NCBI RefSeq assembly: GCF_947172395.1 | Contig: NC_069095.1 | Coordinates: forward strand, 7,688,001-7,752,000 | Direction of reading: 5' to 3' | Source of the DNA: Bicyclus anynana | Taxonomy: Eukaryota; Arthropoda; Insecta; Lepidoptera; Nymphalidae | DNA length: 64,000 nt | Part shown: piece after piece, positions 13,701 to 28,500 of the stretch | How the letters are laid out: the number at the start of each line of letters is the position of its first letter | How positions within the stretch are numbered: position 1 is the first letter of the stretch | Notes under the pieces: generated by a model | Seen by the model: the letters and a program-made list of their open reading frames with translations, nothing else | What the model was told of the DNA's origin: nothing | Databases searched by the model: none | Program-made: the position numbers and the translations under genes

Positions 13701-16700
13701 CCAGAGAATTTCTTAATTCTCTCCGTGTGTGAAGTCTGCCAATCCGCATTGGGCCAGCGTGGTAGACTATTGGCCTAACCCCTTTCATTCTGAGAGGAGA
13801 CTCGAGCTCAGCAGTGAGCCGTATATGGGTTGATAACGACGACGACGAATAATATGAGCTGAGAATAGCTATGTGTTCACGTAAAATAGACCGTAATGGA
13901 CCGCCAAACTTAAAATACGTAGTAAATCAGACACTGTTACGCTTATAGTTGGCACAATGAGTGATTCTAAAGGCGGCCTTATTGCTATCAGCAATCTTTA
14001 GGTAACCCCTGGAGGATTGCTAAAAAGAGAGGGAAAGTGCAATATAAATTATTAAACATATTTATACATACGAGTATAATATACAAATTACAAAAATATA
14101 ACAAAATATAACTAACTACTTATACAGGGTGTCGTCGTAGTCTGACATCAAGACCTACTAAAATAACGCAACATATGTTAGCCGAAATTTTTCGGTTCTA
14201 ACTACCTGAAAAGTTGATTTTATGATTGGTATTTTTTTTTTGAATAGATGTTTCACCTAATAAAACGTTGGTTTTTTCTTCTACACAGTGTGTTTTTTTC
14301 AAAAAACGGGCCTATTTACTTTTTATATGTTAGGTATAATTTTTTTTTGTAGGTATGTACTTATGAACTTTTAACGGCCACATTGAAAACAAATATACTA
14401 AGATAGATACATGATAAGAGACTGTTGGAACTAGAATGCTGAAATTTGGGATGGGTATGTATATTCATTACGTTTATAAAACGGAAAAAAATATTTGGGG
14501 TTCCTTCCTTATTGCAAATTGAGGATGATTCTTTTATCGTCTATCCCATGGTATCGTTACAGGTAAGAACTAATTTAATCTACGGAATTCTGTACTGAGT
14601 GTGGCAAGAGTGGCACGACACACACTTGGCCGGTTTGTTTATAGAAGAAATTCAGCATCTTATAGCCTGACCCACGGACACGAACCCGGGACCTCTAAAA
14701 TATCACACACTTGGACGGTTTTATTTAAATGTTGTTTTGAGTTCACTTTTTTATTTAGTTTACTTTATACACAGTTGGATTATAAATAAATTATAATTAG
14801 TTGCTTTAATTTTATTATCTCAAAAATAATGATAATTAAAACCCGTAGTTGAGAATTGTAAATGAAAAACACATAAAATTAAAAAAGAGCATTTATTTAC
14901 CTACAATGTGCCCGCAACTTCGTTCTTTTATTTTCAAATTGAATTTTTCATCTATTTGTACTTAACTGTGTTGTGATGGCTCAGTGGACGTGACCTCGGC
15001 CTTCGATTCGGAGGGCGTAGGTTTCGTAGGTCCCGGGTATGCACCTCTAACTTTTCAGTTATGTGCATTTTAAGAATTTAAATATCGCGTGTATGAAACG
15101 GAGAAACAACATCGTGAGGAAACCTGCATGCCTCCCTCTCACTATGAGAATATGGGTTGTTAATAATAATCTACATGTCATTATTAACAACCCATATTCT
15201 CGGAGTGAGAGGGGTTAGGTTAAAAGTTTACCAAGCTGACCCGGATTGCGGATTAGCAGGGTTCACACACGTAGAGAATTGAGAAAATTCATCTTCACAT
15301 GTAGATCTCTCTAAATGATCTACATGTGAAAATTACATACCAAACTGCTTCGTGGAGGTTCGGACAAAATATGAACGAAAAATTTTCATTTTGATACCAC
15401 AACATATTCATGAATAACCATGAAAAAAAGATTTTCACGAAGTTCTTAGATGACAATATAATAATAATAACTCTAGGCAAAGTTGTACTCAATCAAAAAA
15501 TTATATTAAACTATTAAAGTCATTGAAATTAAAATACTGTTACTTATAAAAAATACATTTAGGAAAATTTTTTAACCGACTTCAAAAAAAGAAGGAGGTT
15601 CTCAATTCGTCTGTATGTTTTTTTTTTTGTATGTGTCATCATATAAGCATAAAGTTTTATTTATTTAAATATTATTGTGTTAAATGTACAGAAAAAAATA
15701 TGCTTATTAATATTAAAATCGGTCATTAAACCTTCAACGACGTAATGACGTAGTTACGTTTGTAAATATAATTCAAATAACATACGAGTACAAAGTTCTG
15801 ACAAAGTGTCGCTTCTTACTGTTTAATGATTGTATATACATGTAAATATTTAATTACATCTTTATTTCCGAGTGAAGTTTTGTAACATCTCATTAAAAAT
15901 TAATTATTTCTGATTATTTCCATGATAAAATGAGTAGTTTAACAAAATAAATACACTCGTCAAAACTTCAGTCAGAATCAGTATCTACCGGTATCGACAT
16001 CTATACAATGAAGAAATCGGAGATTTTTATAATTTTAGTTTTACATATTGTTACATTTGTACAACTTTCACACAATAAACTGGTCGGTAAGTGATTTTAT
16101 TATTAGTAAGTATAATAACATTAATAATAACAATCTAAGGTGGGATATATATTTTTACATCACATTAAAATTATGGATTTACTTTATTTAATTTTTTTTT
16201 AAACAATGAATTTGATCTGAAAACATAATATTTCTAATTTACATTTTAAAATACTTTTTTTTTAATTAAATTATTTTTTATTATAAAGTCATTAATTTAC
16301 AGATTCCGAAGTTGCAGTGAAATGTGCGGCAGTGAAATGTGCGCTCAACGATTCTGTGTGCTTGACCAAGCAAGCACAAAACACTTTGCAGTCATTCGTC
16401 AAAGGGATTCCTGAGCTTGGTATTCAAAAAATTGACAAATTGCACATTGATGACGTAATAGTACATACTCCCAAGTTTCACTATGCATGGGTTAATATAA
16501 CAGTTGCAGGAATGAAAAACGCGATTTTTGATAAAGTTAGGTAAGCGTTTTAATTTATATTTATGTAAGTACTAGTATAATGGGCTACTTCTGGAAACTT
16601 TTCATCCGACAGACAGGTCGATGAAGGACTTTCATACAGATCTTCTACTTTAGAAATAAATTTGACTTATAGTAAGATTCCAAACTTATTGTTAAACTAA

Positions 16701-19700
16701 TTAAAACGTACCGGCCCCTAAGGGTTTTTTTAAGTCACTTTTTTGTCATTTTTATTTTTGGATCCCTCTTGGTTGAGAAAAACCTGATTGTAATATTTTG
16801 AAGGGTTTTTTTGGCAAAGTTGTGATTCGCAAATTAATTCAAATCGGAGATTGAAGTTTTTTAAATTCGCTTTAGTCTGTTTTGGCAAAAGGCTCCGGTC
16901 GTGAATAATTACAAGCTTCAGCCTTTTTTTTTACTAAACGATTTTACATTCTAATACCTATTCCATAACATTACAATATATTTTATATGAGAGTATGTTT
17001 TTCTGTCTTTGAATGATTTCATTTTATTTTTACAGCATCAATCGGGAATTTAAATACATAAGAGTATTATTTCACACAAATATGGTTATGGAGTTCGATT
17101 ATAAATGCGATGGTATATTATTGTCTTTACTTCGCGTTTATGGCGATGGAATAGGAAACATAACTCTAAGTAAGTTCCCGAATAATAAATATTATAAACT
17201 TTTTTTAAAGACTTTTAATTGTGATCGCCGATATCGAAAATAAAAATGGCGGCACGTTGACTATGTCAGCTTTCAAACAAAACGTTATCATCATCATAAT
17301 CATTGCATGAACTTTCAAAATGATCTCGAGCCGCCAACATCCAGCGGTTCCTGACAACCCGCTTGATGTCCTCGGTCCACCTAGTCGACCAACACTGCAC
17401 TTTCAAATGTAGGGTCGTCACTCCTACGCCTTGGGACCACAATGTCCATCGGCTCTTCGAATTATGTGCCCTGTCCATTGCCACTTCAGTTTCGCGACTC
17501 ACTGAGCTATGTCAGTGACTTTGGTTCTTCTGAAACTCTAGCATAGCTCGCTCCATCGCCGTAAGTTACAAAAAAGTTTAATATTTTTCTAGAATTGTAT
17601 AAAACATTCAAGCATCTCTTTCAGATGATATACAAATGGAAATCTTGTTCATGTATGATATCGTCAAAGATGATAACGGGAAAGACATTATGGATTTACA
17701 TACTTACTATTACGGAGCTAACTCTGCAGGCGGCGTTCGGTATTACTTCTCTAATATATTCGACGGAGATGTTAAAAAGAGTAAGTTGATAAACATACCA
17801 CCACTCTAAAGAAATGGAACTCGAAATAGTTCACTGAGGTCATAAAAATATTTATACTAATATTTTATAGCTGAAGTGTTTGTTTGGTTGAACGCACTAA
17901 TCTCAGTCTCACAATATATTATCTCCTTATTTCTTTGGGAACAGGACCCACGCGGTTGAAACCGCGCGGCATCAGCTAGTATAGTATAGTAGTAGCAGTA
18001 GTATAGTATAGCATACATAGACGATGCCTGCGACTTCGTCCACGGAAGTCTGAGTCGCGCGAGTACTTTACAAATATACTGAAATTCGGCCAAACTGTAC
18101 CATAAATGCGCGTTAAGCTGTTTGAGCATGTTTGTTCCGGAGTAATTTTACAAGTGAAATAATCGGAATTATTTGAATTACTTTGTATGAAAACATAAAA
18201 GTTATTTTGTTACTTAAAAAAATATTTATGCAGTTCGGCTCCTGTAAGTGGACTTGTACAATACCTTGAAGTTATGGAAAATACTCTGCAACCTCTGCAC
18301 TCTGTAGCCTATATATTACTCCATAACCTATAGATATATGGTTTATCAAAAGTGCTTGTAAACTGGGCCTACTTGAAATAAATGAATTTAGATTTTTTTT
18401 GAATTATTTGAACATATGCAATAACTTTTTGATGTATGTCAAGACATCGGTTAACATTTTTTTAATAGTTTTATATGTTTAATTTCACAATAATATTAAA
18501 ACTACGTAGAAGAAGAAGAAGAAGAAGAAATATACTTTATTGTACATTAAAAACAAAAATAAACAATAACTTATAATACCTACTTACGTACCTATCTATA
18601 TTAACTACATATACATAAAAAAGGATATATACTAAATTTAAATCATACATCTAAAGACTCGGGCGTCGTAGAATTCGTCCAAATCGATGTTCATTACTAA
18701 AGTGCCCAGAACTCAGAAGGCTGGCAGTATTGCCACGTTGTATGGGAATACTAGTTCTCTGGCCTGAATATAGGCCATCCTTCTGGTCACGGGAGGCGTC
18801 GCTTAATCGCTTTGTAATTTCTTTAAAAAGAAAGCGAGTACTCGGACCCCACGGTCCTAGTGTTTCGTCCGCAAACGGCTCAAATATATAATCTCTGACG
18901 AGATTGCTGTATTTAGTCTCGTCGGTTATTATTTTTACGTTATTGATGTTGGTTTTTTTTTTAATTTCAGGTGAATTGCTTCTTGATACAATGAACGAAA
19001 GTTGGAGAATCTTCATGTCTAACTTTGGTGGTTACTTCAATAGGAAGATCACTGACAAATTGTATTATGCACTCAAAATCTACCTGCGATCTTGTCCTTT
19101 AGAAGAAATAGCTCAGTATTGAAAAGTATATTATATACGTAATTATTAAACAATAATAAAACATATCTTGCACTGAAATGTGTTTTAATTTATTATTATT
19201 TCATACTAATTGAATAAAGCTCGAAGTAACCATACATCAAGCATAGGTCTACCAATGAATTAATATTACCTAACTAGCGGACGCTTGCGACTTCGTCCAC
19301 GTGGGATTTAGTTTTTCACAAATCCTTCAGGGACCATGGATTTTTTCGGGATAAAAACTAGCTTATGTGTTATTCCAGACTATAATCTATATCTACTTCA
19401 AATTTCAGGTGATTCGGTTCAGTAGCTGAGGCGTGAAAGAGTAACAAACATTCATACCATCAAAATCATTTTTTTTTCGCGATAAAAAGTAGCCTATGTA
19501 TAAATCCAGAGTAAAATCTATTTCTATTCCAAATTTCAGCCAAATCGCTTCAGTAGTAGCGGCGTTAAAGAGTAACAAACATCCAAACATACATCCATAT
19601 AAAGTTTCACGTTTCATCATTATCAACCCATATTCGGCTCACTGCTGAGCTCGAGTCTTCTCGTAAAAAGAGAGGAGTTAGGCCAATAGTCCACCACGCT

Positions 19701-22525
19701 GGCCCAATGAGGATTGGTAGACTTCACACACGCAGAGAATTGTAAATGTATAACTTTGAAAAGTGACTTTTATGTCAGAAATTCTTTCAATCAAACACTA
19801 TTTTTAGCACCATTAAAAGCAATTAGCAAGTATGATACAACAGAATCAGATTTTGACACACTAAGCCTCGTCGGCGGCCACCATTTCAAGTATACTCATT
19901 ACGTTGTTCTTGGCAGATACCAGATTTCAACTCTGCATCACTTTTCAAGATGCGCAATTATGGACATACAGGGAGCTGCGTGGTACCCACGACCCTAGTT
20001 AGTTTCTTGGCAATGTAATTTTTATACTTAAAAAAAAAAGAAAAGATGAAACTTTTCATAATGAAACACTTGCATGCATAAAGGGGCTTTCATTAGAGTA
20101 AGCACTGTACAAATTGTACAAAATGAGAAATTCCTTCTACATTGTTTGATAACAAACAGTTATCAGGGTAAGTAATGCATTTTTACTTATAAAAAGTGAT
20201 TGCTATTGTTTAGAAAGTCCATAGTAATGCAAAAACACAATGTGGTATGAGACGAATATCTTAACAATCCATGGATTCACCGAGCAGCAGAGCAGAGCCC
20301 TGGACTCGTGAATAGGTGAAAGGTTAAGGAATGCCTTCACAATTAAGTAACACTCCCTTTTTCCGCATGTTTCTCCTTGCCTAGCACTAGAAAGACCGCA
20401 GCTGTCAAATTGACGATTCCGTGAAGTTAAATGTGTATATTTTAAAAGTTGTACTTTGTTTACACATGATACTCTTTGATTTTTAATGTTTTGTACTTTT
20501 GTGAACCTTTTTATTTAGGTAAATATGAAAATTTAGTATTTCACCCATATATTATTTTTTATCTTGATTTTAGGGCAACTTTACGTACATTTTTTTTTTT
20601 TAAAAAAGAACATTTGCCATATTTTTTATAATATGGCCAATATTCCCATTCCCCTCCAACTAGTCGGGAAAGACTGTGCTAGGAGTGGGTACGACAATAG
20701 ACCAACGGGGTGAGGATCGAACCACCACCCCTCGGTGATGAGTCCGACCGCTCTTACCGTTGAGCTATTGAGGCTTCACAATAAAGTAATTTGATTAATT
20801 AACATTGATTATATCACACTAATATTATAAAGACGAAAGTTTGTGTGTGTGTAAGTAGGTATGTATGTTTGTTCCTCTGCTACTGAAGCGATTTGGCTGA
20901 AACTTGGAATGGAAATAGATTTAACTCTGGATTAACCCACTATGTGTTAATTCATGTTTTTTGGACAAAAAAACATGGATCCCGTGGGAATTGTGATAAA
21001 CAGTTATTAAAATGGTCTGAGTCTCGGGTATTTGCTAAGCTAAAATTATCAGTATCCAGCTAGTTAAATGCGTTCATAGAAAGTAGAAAATCAGACAACA
21101 ATTAATTTCTCCGAGTTGAGGTTTTTTTTCATATTTTCGGTTTTTCATTTCATACATTTCATATACTCACTGGCTAACTATTCATAAAAATCAGAGATAT
21201 ATTAATAGAAATCTTGAAAGTATAAGTTTTGCTATGAAGATTTTGAAAGGCCCTTTGTTTTAATCAAGATTATTTGGAACTACACATGTTATTAACTAGT
21301 GAACTGATTTGAAAAATTCTTTCAATGCTGGGAAGCTACACTATAGGCTATATTTTATCCTCTATTCCTACGGGAATGGGAACTACACGAGTGAACTACG
21401 TAGCGTCTGCTTTTAAAAAATAAATTATTAAATACAAATAGTAATCTTGTGAAAATAGAAGCCAAATTATTTGATGTAGTCTATGTTTTATAATGTATAG
21501 AATTTGGCACTTATTAAGATAACATTTCTTTTGTTGGCCTAATCGATAACGACACACATATTTGATATAGAATTTGGCTCCCATTTTCACATTTATGTTT
21601 TATAAGTCCGAAAAGCGGTTTCGAAGATATGAGTTAATAAAGAATATTACATAGTTATATATACATACATGCTGGATACGCACGAAAAACATAAACCCTG
21701 GTGATAAAAAATCGTTATGATAGGTACCTTGAATTAATAAATCACCGCCTTGGCGCCTCAAAGTGGTGTAGGTAAAGTAGGTAAAAAATATTATATTACT
21801 AGCGGACGCCCGCGACTTCATCCGCGTGGAGTTTAGTTTTCACAAATCCCTCGGGAACCATGGATTTTTCCAAGATAAAGTAGTCTATGTGTTAATCCAG
21901 GCTATAATATATCTTAATACCAAATTTCAGCTAATTCGGTTCAGTAATTGAGGCGTGAAAGAGTAACAAACATTCATATCATCAAATTCATTTGTTTTCG
22001 CAAATCTCGGGAAACCATGGATTTTTTCGGGATAAAAATCTATTTCCATTCCATATTTCAGCTAAATCGCTTCAATAGTAGCGGCGTTATAGAGTAACAA
22101 ACATCCAAACATCCAAACAAACTTTCGCGTTTATAATATTAGTAGGAAGTAGAATAATGTTTTCGATTTTTAGTTTTGATTTTTAATTATGTTATTTGTA
22201 CTTATAAAAATATATGTTAATTATTACTTAAAACCATTAAGACGAGGTAAAGACGTAGGTGTAATAATTACGGTCGTTAACTAAAGTCGAGTTTTTTAAA
22301 CACAGCGTTCCTTCTTACCACAGTAAAACCAGTAGTAGGACTTCATACTAAAGGTCGAAACGCGAGCTATACCTACGCACCTCGTACGTGGGGTGATCGT
22401 GGGGTGAAGACCGTTGCGACTGTGCCGCGGTGACGAACGAAGTGTATTGGATTTTTTAATTATGACGACTAGGAAAAAAGTTATTATTTTAAGTTTGATT
22501 AATATTTTGTATTCTAAAGGCATAA

Positions 22526-22579
<54 letters not shown>

Positions 22580-25500
22580 GCTTAAATGATAAAATTGTGT
22601 AAATAGGTAAATGACGTAAACGGTAATATAATATTATTAAATAATTATTTATTAACTTCTTCATTTAGGTTGTTTTCTTTGATCATTAGGTAATACATAG
22701 ATTTAAATCTTATGACATGTATGTTTTGTATACCTGTATTTTAATTTAATAAAGAAGTTAAGTAAAGAAGTTGTTTGAATTTAACAACATTATTGTGTTG
22801 CTCATACTTTAATGTATTTGAATAAAAACAGTAAAGAGCCAGCTGATATTAATATACCTATCCAGATTTTTTTATTAAACTACTAGCGAACCCGGTCAAT
22901 CTCAATTTGTTTTTTGTAGTTCCTTCCCTACATGCCAAGTCAGGATCTCTTTTTATCGTCTATTCTATAGTGTGGGGGTATCGTTATCGGTATTTTTGTG
23001 CATTACATAAGGGATTAAAGTGCTAACATAATCTACGGAACCCTACACTGCGCATGGCCCGACACGCACTTGACCATTTTTTTATTATTTGGTCATCTAG
23101 TGTGGTGGTAATACCTAGATGGCATCACCAAAATAAATATATGAAGGTCCTTCAAGATAATTGATTAGTATCAGCCTTATTTTAATCTACCAATCAAAAA
23201 ACAACACGTATTTTATTGATCACTTCCTATTTTACTACAATTTACAAAATTTTTTATTTGTTTATTTAAAAAAAAGTATATTTACAATCACATAACTAAA
23301 TGGAAACACAAAGTTGGCAAATGTAATTAAAATGCTGGAGGCGGGCAGCCCTATCACATGTTTACGGAGCGCGCGGCTGTAGGTATTTATTTCAAAAATA
23401 CGGCCGAGTTACTATACTGCTTGTTATATCTACTGTGTTCTTACTATTCAATAATTGTATATGTATACATGAAACTATTTATTTACATAAATTATTAATA
23501 TATTTCCGTGTAACATTTGAAACTTCATTTACAATGAAATCTTTCTGCTTGACTAATTTAACAAAAAATAATATGTATTTAGAACAACACAGTAATTATT
23601 CTACAAAACATCAGTTAGTATCTGTATCTACCACTAGCAACATCTGCACTATCTAAAACAACTATCAATAATGAAGAAATCTGAGATTTTTATAATTTTA
23701 GTTTTACATATTGTGTTGTGTAATTTTAGTGTTACATTTGCAGAATTTTCGCACAAAAAACTAACCGGTAAGTGAATTAATGGGGATGATGACTAAGTTT
23801 GAATATATTGATTTTTATTATACATTCGGGTAAATAAGGTCAATGTGTTATACATAAAAAGCAAAGATTGACTGGATATTTGCAAAATAAATAAGATTAT
23901 AAAATTTCAAAATCTATTCAATAAATTAAGATTATAAAATTCATACAGTCTTAGCTTCCCTTTTCCCTTTAAATCCCTGTAACTCCGAAAGTAATAATCG
24001 CAGATACCCTGTTACTTTTACAAAATTGCTTTGCTATTAGTATACTCTTAATTTATATACAATTTAAAAAACTGTCATCATCCCTATTATACGGTACGGT
24101 AGGTATATAATTTAATAATACAAAGTTATGGGTGGTGGTTTGTTTATTTTGACTTTTTCATAAATCTATAAAAAATCTTTTAATATGAAAATGACGTCAA
24201 AAATAATATTTAAAATTTGTATCCTATAATATTCTCTCATTATTATTAGCATATGCTTTTCTTTATAAAAAAGTAATTACCTTGCAGATTCCGAAATCGC
24301 AGTAAAATGTGCCCTCAACGATTCTGTGTGCTTGACCAAGCAAGCTCAAAACACTTTGCAGTCATTCGTCAAAGGGATTCCTGAGCTTGGTATTCAAAAA
24401 ATTGACAAATTGCATATTGATGACGTAATAGTACGTACTCCTAAGTTTTACTTTACATGGGTCAATATAACAGTTACAGGAATGAAAAATGCTATTTTTG
24501 ACAAAGTCAGGTAAGCGTTATAAAGATCTTCTAAGTTTAAGGAATGGCCTTCTTCTGATAAATGTTTTGGTAGCTTATTCATAAATCTTGTTTTTGTTGT
24601 CTATTCTTATATTATAAAGATTGATTTATTTTTATTTTTACAGCGTGAATCAGCAACTCAAATACATAAGAGTATTATTTCACACAACTATGGTTATGGA
24701 GCTCGATTATAAATGCGATGGTGTATTATTATCTTTACTTCGTGTTTATGGCGATGGAAAAGGAAACATAACCCTAAGTAAGTCTCCAAATAAATTAGTA
24801 ATTTAAAGCTTTTTAGAGCACTTTCATAAAGCCCCGCGATGTTGAAAATAAATGTGGCTGCGATTCGATTATGCCAGCTTCCATACAAATAGTTATTTTG
24901 TTAAAATTGTTTTGAAGATTAGCCGACGCCTCGTGGTTCCACCCGCTTAGTTCTCATCAGAATACGGGGATAACACGTAACCTATGACACTCACTCACTC
25001 GTGGCTTTCTAGTGGTGAAAGAATTTTCAAAATCGGTTCATAAGATTCAGAGATTATCCCCTACAACACCATAAACTTTCTTCATCATCATCATTATCAG
25101 CCGATGGACGTCCACTGCTAGACTATGTCTTGGATAGACTTCCAAACATCACGATCTCGAGCCGATAAAATCCAGCGGCTCTCTGCAGCCCACTTTATGA
25201 CCTCAGACCATCTAGTAGGGGGTCCATCGGCTTTTCGAACTATGTGCCCTGCCCATTGCCACTTCAACTTCGCTAATCGCTAAACTATGTCGGTGACTTT
25301 GGTTCTTCTGCGGATATCCTCATTTCTGATATCACGCAAAAAACACCAAGTACAGCTCGCTACATCGCCCACTTAGTGCCTCCTTATGAGGCCCATAGTT
25401 AGCGACTTTAACTCTTTATAATATTAGTATGGATTCAAAATTTCCTCTATTACAGATGATATACAAATGGAGATCTTGTTCATGTATGACATCGTCAAAG

Positions 25501-28500
25501 ATGATAACGGGAAAGACGTAATGGATTTACATACTTACTATTACGGGGCTAACTCCGTAGGCGGCGTTCGTTATTACTTCTCTAATATATTCGATGGAGA
25601 TGTTAAAAAGAGTAAGTAAAACTTAACACCACTCTATGACATTCGGAATAGTGCACAACGGCAACAAATATCCAATTTAAATCCAAACACACACTGTCCA
25701 ATTTAAAAAAATCACGAGGACAATTAATATTTTTGTTTAACATTTTTCAGTTCATTCAGTTCATTTTTGTGTTTAACATTTTTAAGTTCTTCCATCTTAA
25801 ATCAGTTTTTTCAATACTGTAGCTGCTGTTTGAATGAGATTTAAAATCTACACGGCTATAATTCTCTAACGATGTTTTGTATAACTCGCAAGTGCGAGTT
25901 TCGAATTCACCGCTATCTTTCTCATTCTATAGTATCGTGTTAAACAGAGAGAGAAAGAGATGAATTCGAAACTCGCACTTGTGATTTATAAAAATATCGT
26001 TACAGAATAGCCTAGCAGTTTTTTGTTAAACATTACGGATTATATTACCAATGTACAATATTTTTTTTTGGTAAATAATGTTTTATTTTGTATTGTACAA
26101 AAAGTTTTGAATGCAATCATTATTTTTCTTTCATTATCATGACCTCATTAAAATAAAATGTCCTGTAAAAATGTAGTGCAAACCTTCATTTTAAAAACTT
26201 ATAAATTTATCGACTTTTGTAAATTGGTATAAATCTTATTTCTCCGGCCAACGTTGCGGCATTTTGCCGCTACTTTTCATTGACTGTTTTAAGTTTTCTC
26301 ATAATTTAAGTATACAATAAACATATGGAAACTAGCATATTCACTGATCTTTCTTTAGATAATTTTAATTTAACAAATATTTTGGACACCGAGATATTTT
26401 ATATCACTTTATTTACATTTTCCCATATACTAAAAAAAGCATAAAACCATGGAGAACAATAAACAAAACTATATAATTTCTACTGCAGCTACTAAAACTT
26501 AAAGGACGATTGATTTACGGACTATTAATGTTTTTTTGGTGAGAGCGGCAAATTGCTCATAATGCACCCACTCTAGGGTTCGATACCTGAACTGGTGAAC
26601 CTAAGTTCACCGATGTATATCTTGACATAGTTTTATATATTCGTAACTACCTACTAAAAATATCTAGAAATAAAATTCGATTTTTATTCTGAAAGGAATA
26701 TTGATATTAATTTTGTTTAATTCCAGGTGAATTGCTTCTTAATATATTGAATGAAAGTTGGAGAATCATCATGGGTAATTTTGGTGGTTACTTCAATAGG
26801 AAGATAACTGACAAATTGTTTGAAGTACTCAAAATCTACATGCGATCTTGTGCTTTAGAAGAATTAGCTCTGTATTGAAAAAAAATATATTTAATAAACA
26901 ATAAACATAATAAATTAATATGAATAACACTCTCGATGGTTTAAATTCTAAAATAAACATTATTTTGTAAATGATTTTAAAGTAGTTATTATTTTATATT
27001 GATGGAATAAATTAATATTCATCACGGACATAATATATAAATTAATTAATATAAGAAATTGATATTGAAAAAGTAAAAATTTTTAATTATGAAAGACCCT
27101 CGACGCTATACCAGTTGGCTTAAGATCCAGCAATAGAAATATATATGTATGTCACTTATTCCGGATTTTAGCTAGAATTACGACTTTTATGTTAGAAATT
27201 CTTTCCATCTTTATTATTTCGCTGATATCTTCACGTCATGATTAGAATGTCAAAATAGTAGATTGTTATACAAGGGGCTAAAAAGACCCATTATATACGA
27301 GGTATTTTTAGGACCCGAGACGAAGGCGAGGGCCGCCTAAATAGAAACCGAGTTTATAATGGGTTTAGCCCCACGTGTTACACTCTGCTTTTCACTACGA
27401 TTGCGAGAAAATAAAATAGTTTAGTACAATATTCAATGATTTATTTTAATTGAAAATTAAATGTACAAAGTCTACAATTTTGGATATTAAGGGAGATGCT
27501 TTTACCCGGTAACATAATTTCCGACTACTTTGAAGATGAATAATGAATATATGAGGTAAACGTGGGAGATAATAGTTTAAAAAACTCCTTTCGTAAGTGA
27601 ATCCATACGTTGTTGTTTTCTTCACTTATTAAATTTTTCGTAGGTATCGTAGGTAAGTATTTAAGTAAATGCGTCTCGACTTTGATGGTAACAGATTGAA
27701 AATTTCATCCATCTCCAAATTAGGATCACCATTCTCACTAGACGAAGAAAACAATAACAATTATTGTTGAAAAATATGTAAGTTACGGTCACAAATTTAC
27801 AATGAATTTCGGAAAAAAATCAAATCATTCACGCCAATTGTTTTTTTTTAAATTCTCGCTTTTATTTTTTTCACATGAGAAAAAGGCAAAGGTATTACAC
27901 CGTAAAGGATGTCCCATGTCTTCAAATCTCGCTCTATTCGCAGCTCAATAAAAATTAAATAAAAAAATCAACCCATTCCACAGACAAGAACGCTGCATTT
28001 CATTCCAATTTAAAGTTTTTTATTTATTTTTCAAAACAATCAGGGCCTTACCTATAATGATTCTATTTTCTATTCTATATTATATTCTATTTTATAATAA
28101 AACCTCCTCCGTTTTATAGTAGGCTAGTACACGTAATAGATAAGAATTAAAAAAACAAAATTACTTTAGCCCCTAGAGGCTAATATGCTTGTTTAGCCCC
28201 GCTGTGGAGTGGTAATATGACAGTGTTTTTGAGCAAGAGTAGTGAAAAATATATTTTTTGACTTTTTAATGTTTTTAGTCGTGTGTCTTTTTAAATATTT
28301 TAACATTTATTAGGACATGAACTTTAGTTTCTGTTCAGTATTTAGTTTACAGTTGATTTGATTTTTGCAATTAGTATTAATGGACACCTCCCACCGAATC
28401 GACATATAATATCCGAATACGCTGAGCCTGATGTCGTAGTCACAATGCTTCTCGCGCAATTTCGGTTTTGGCGATAACTTGGCTTAGTTCACTACAATGC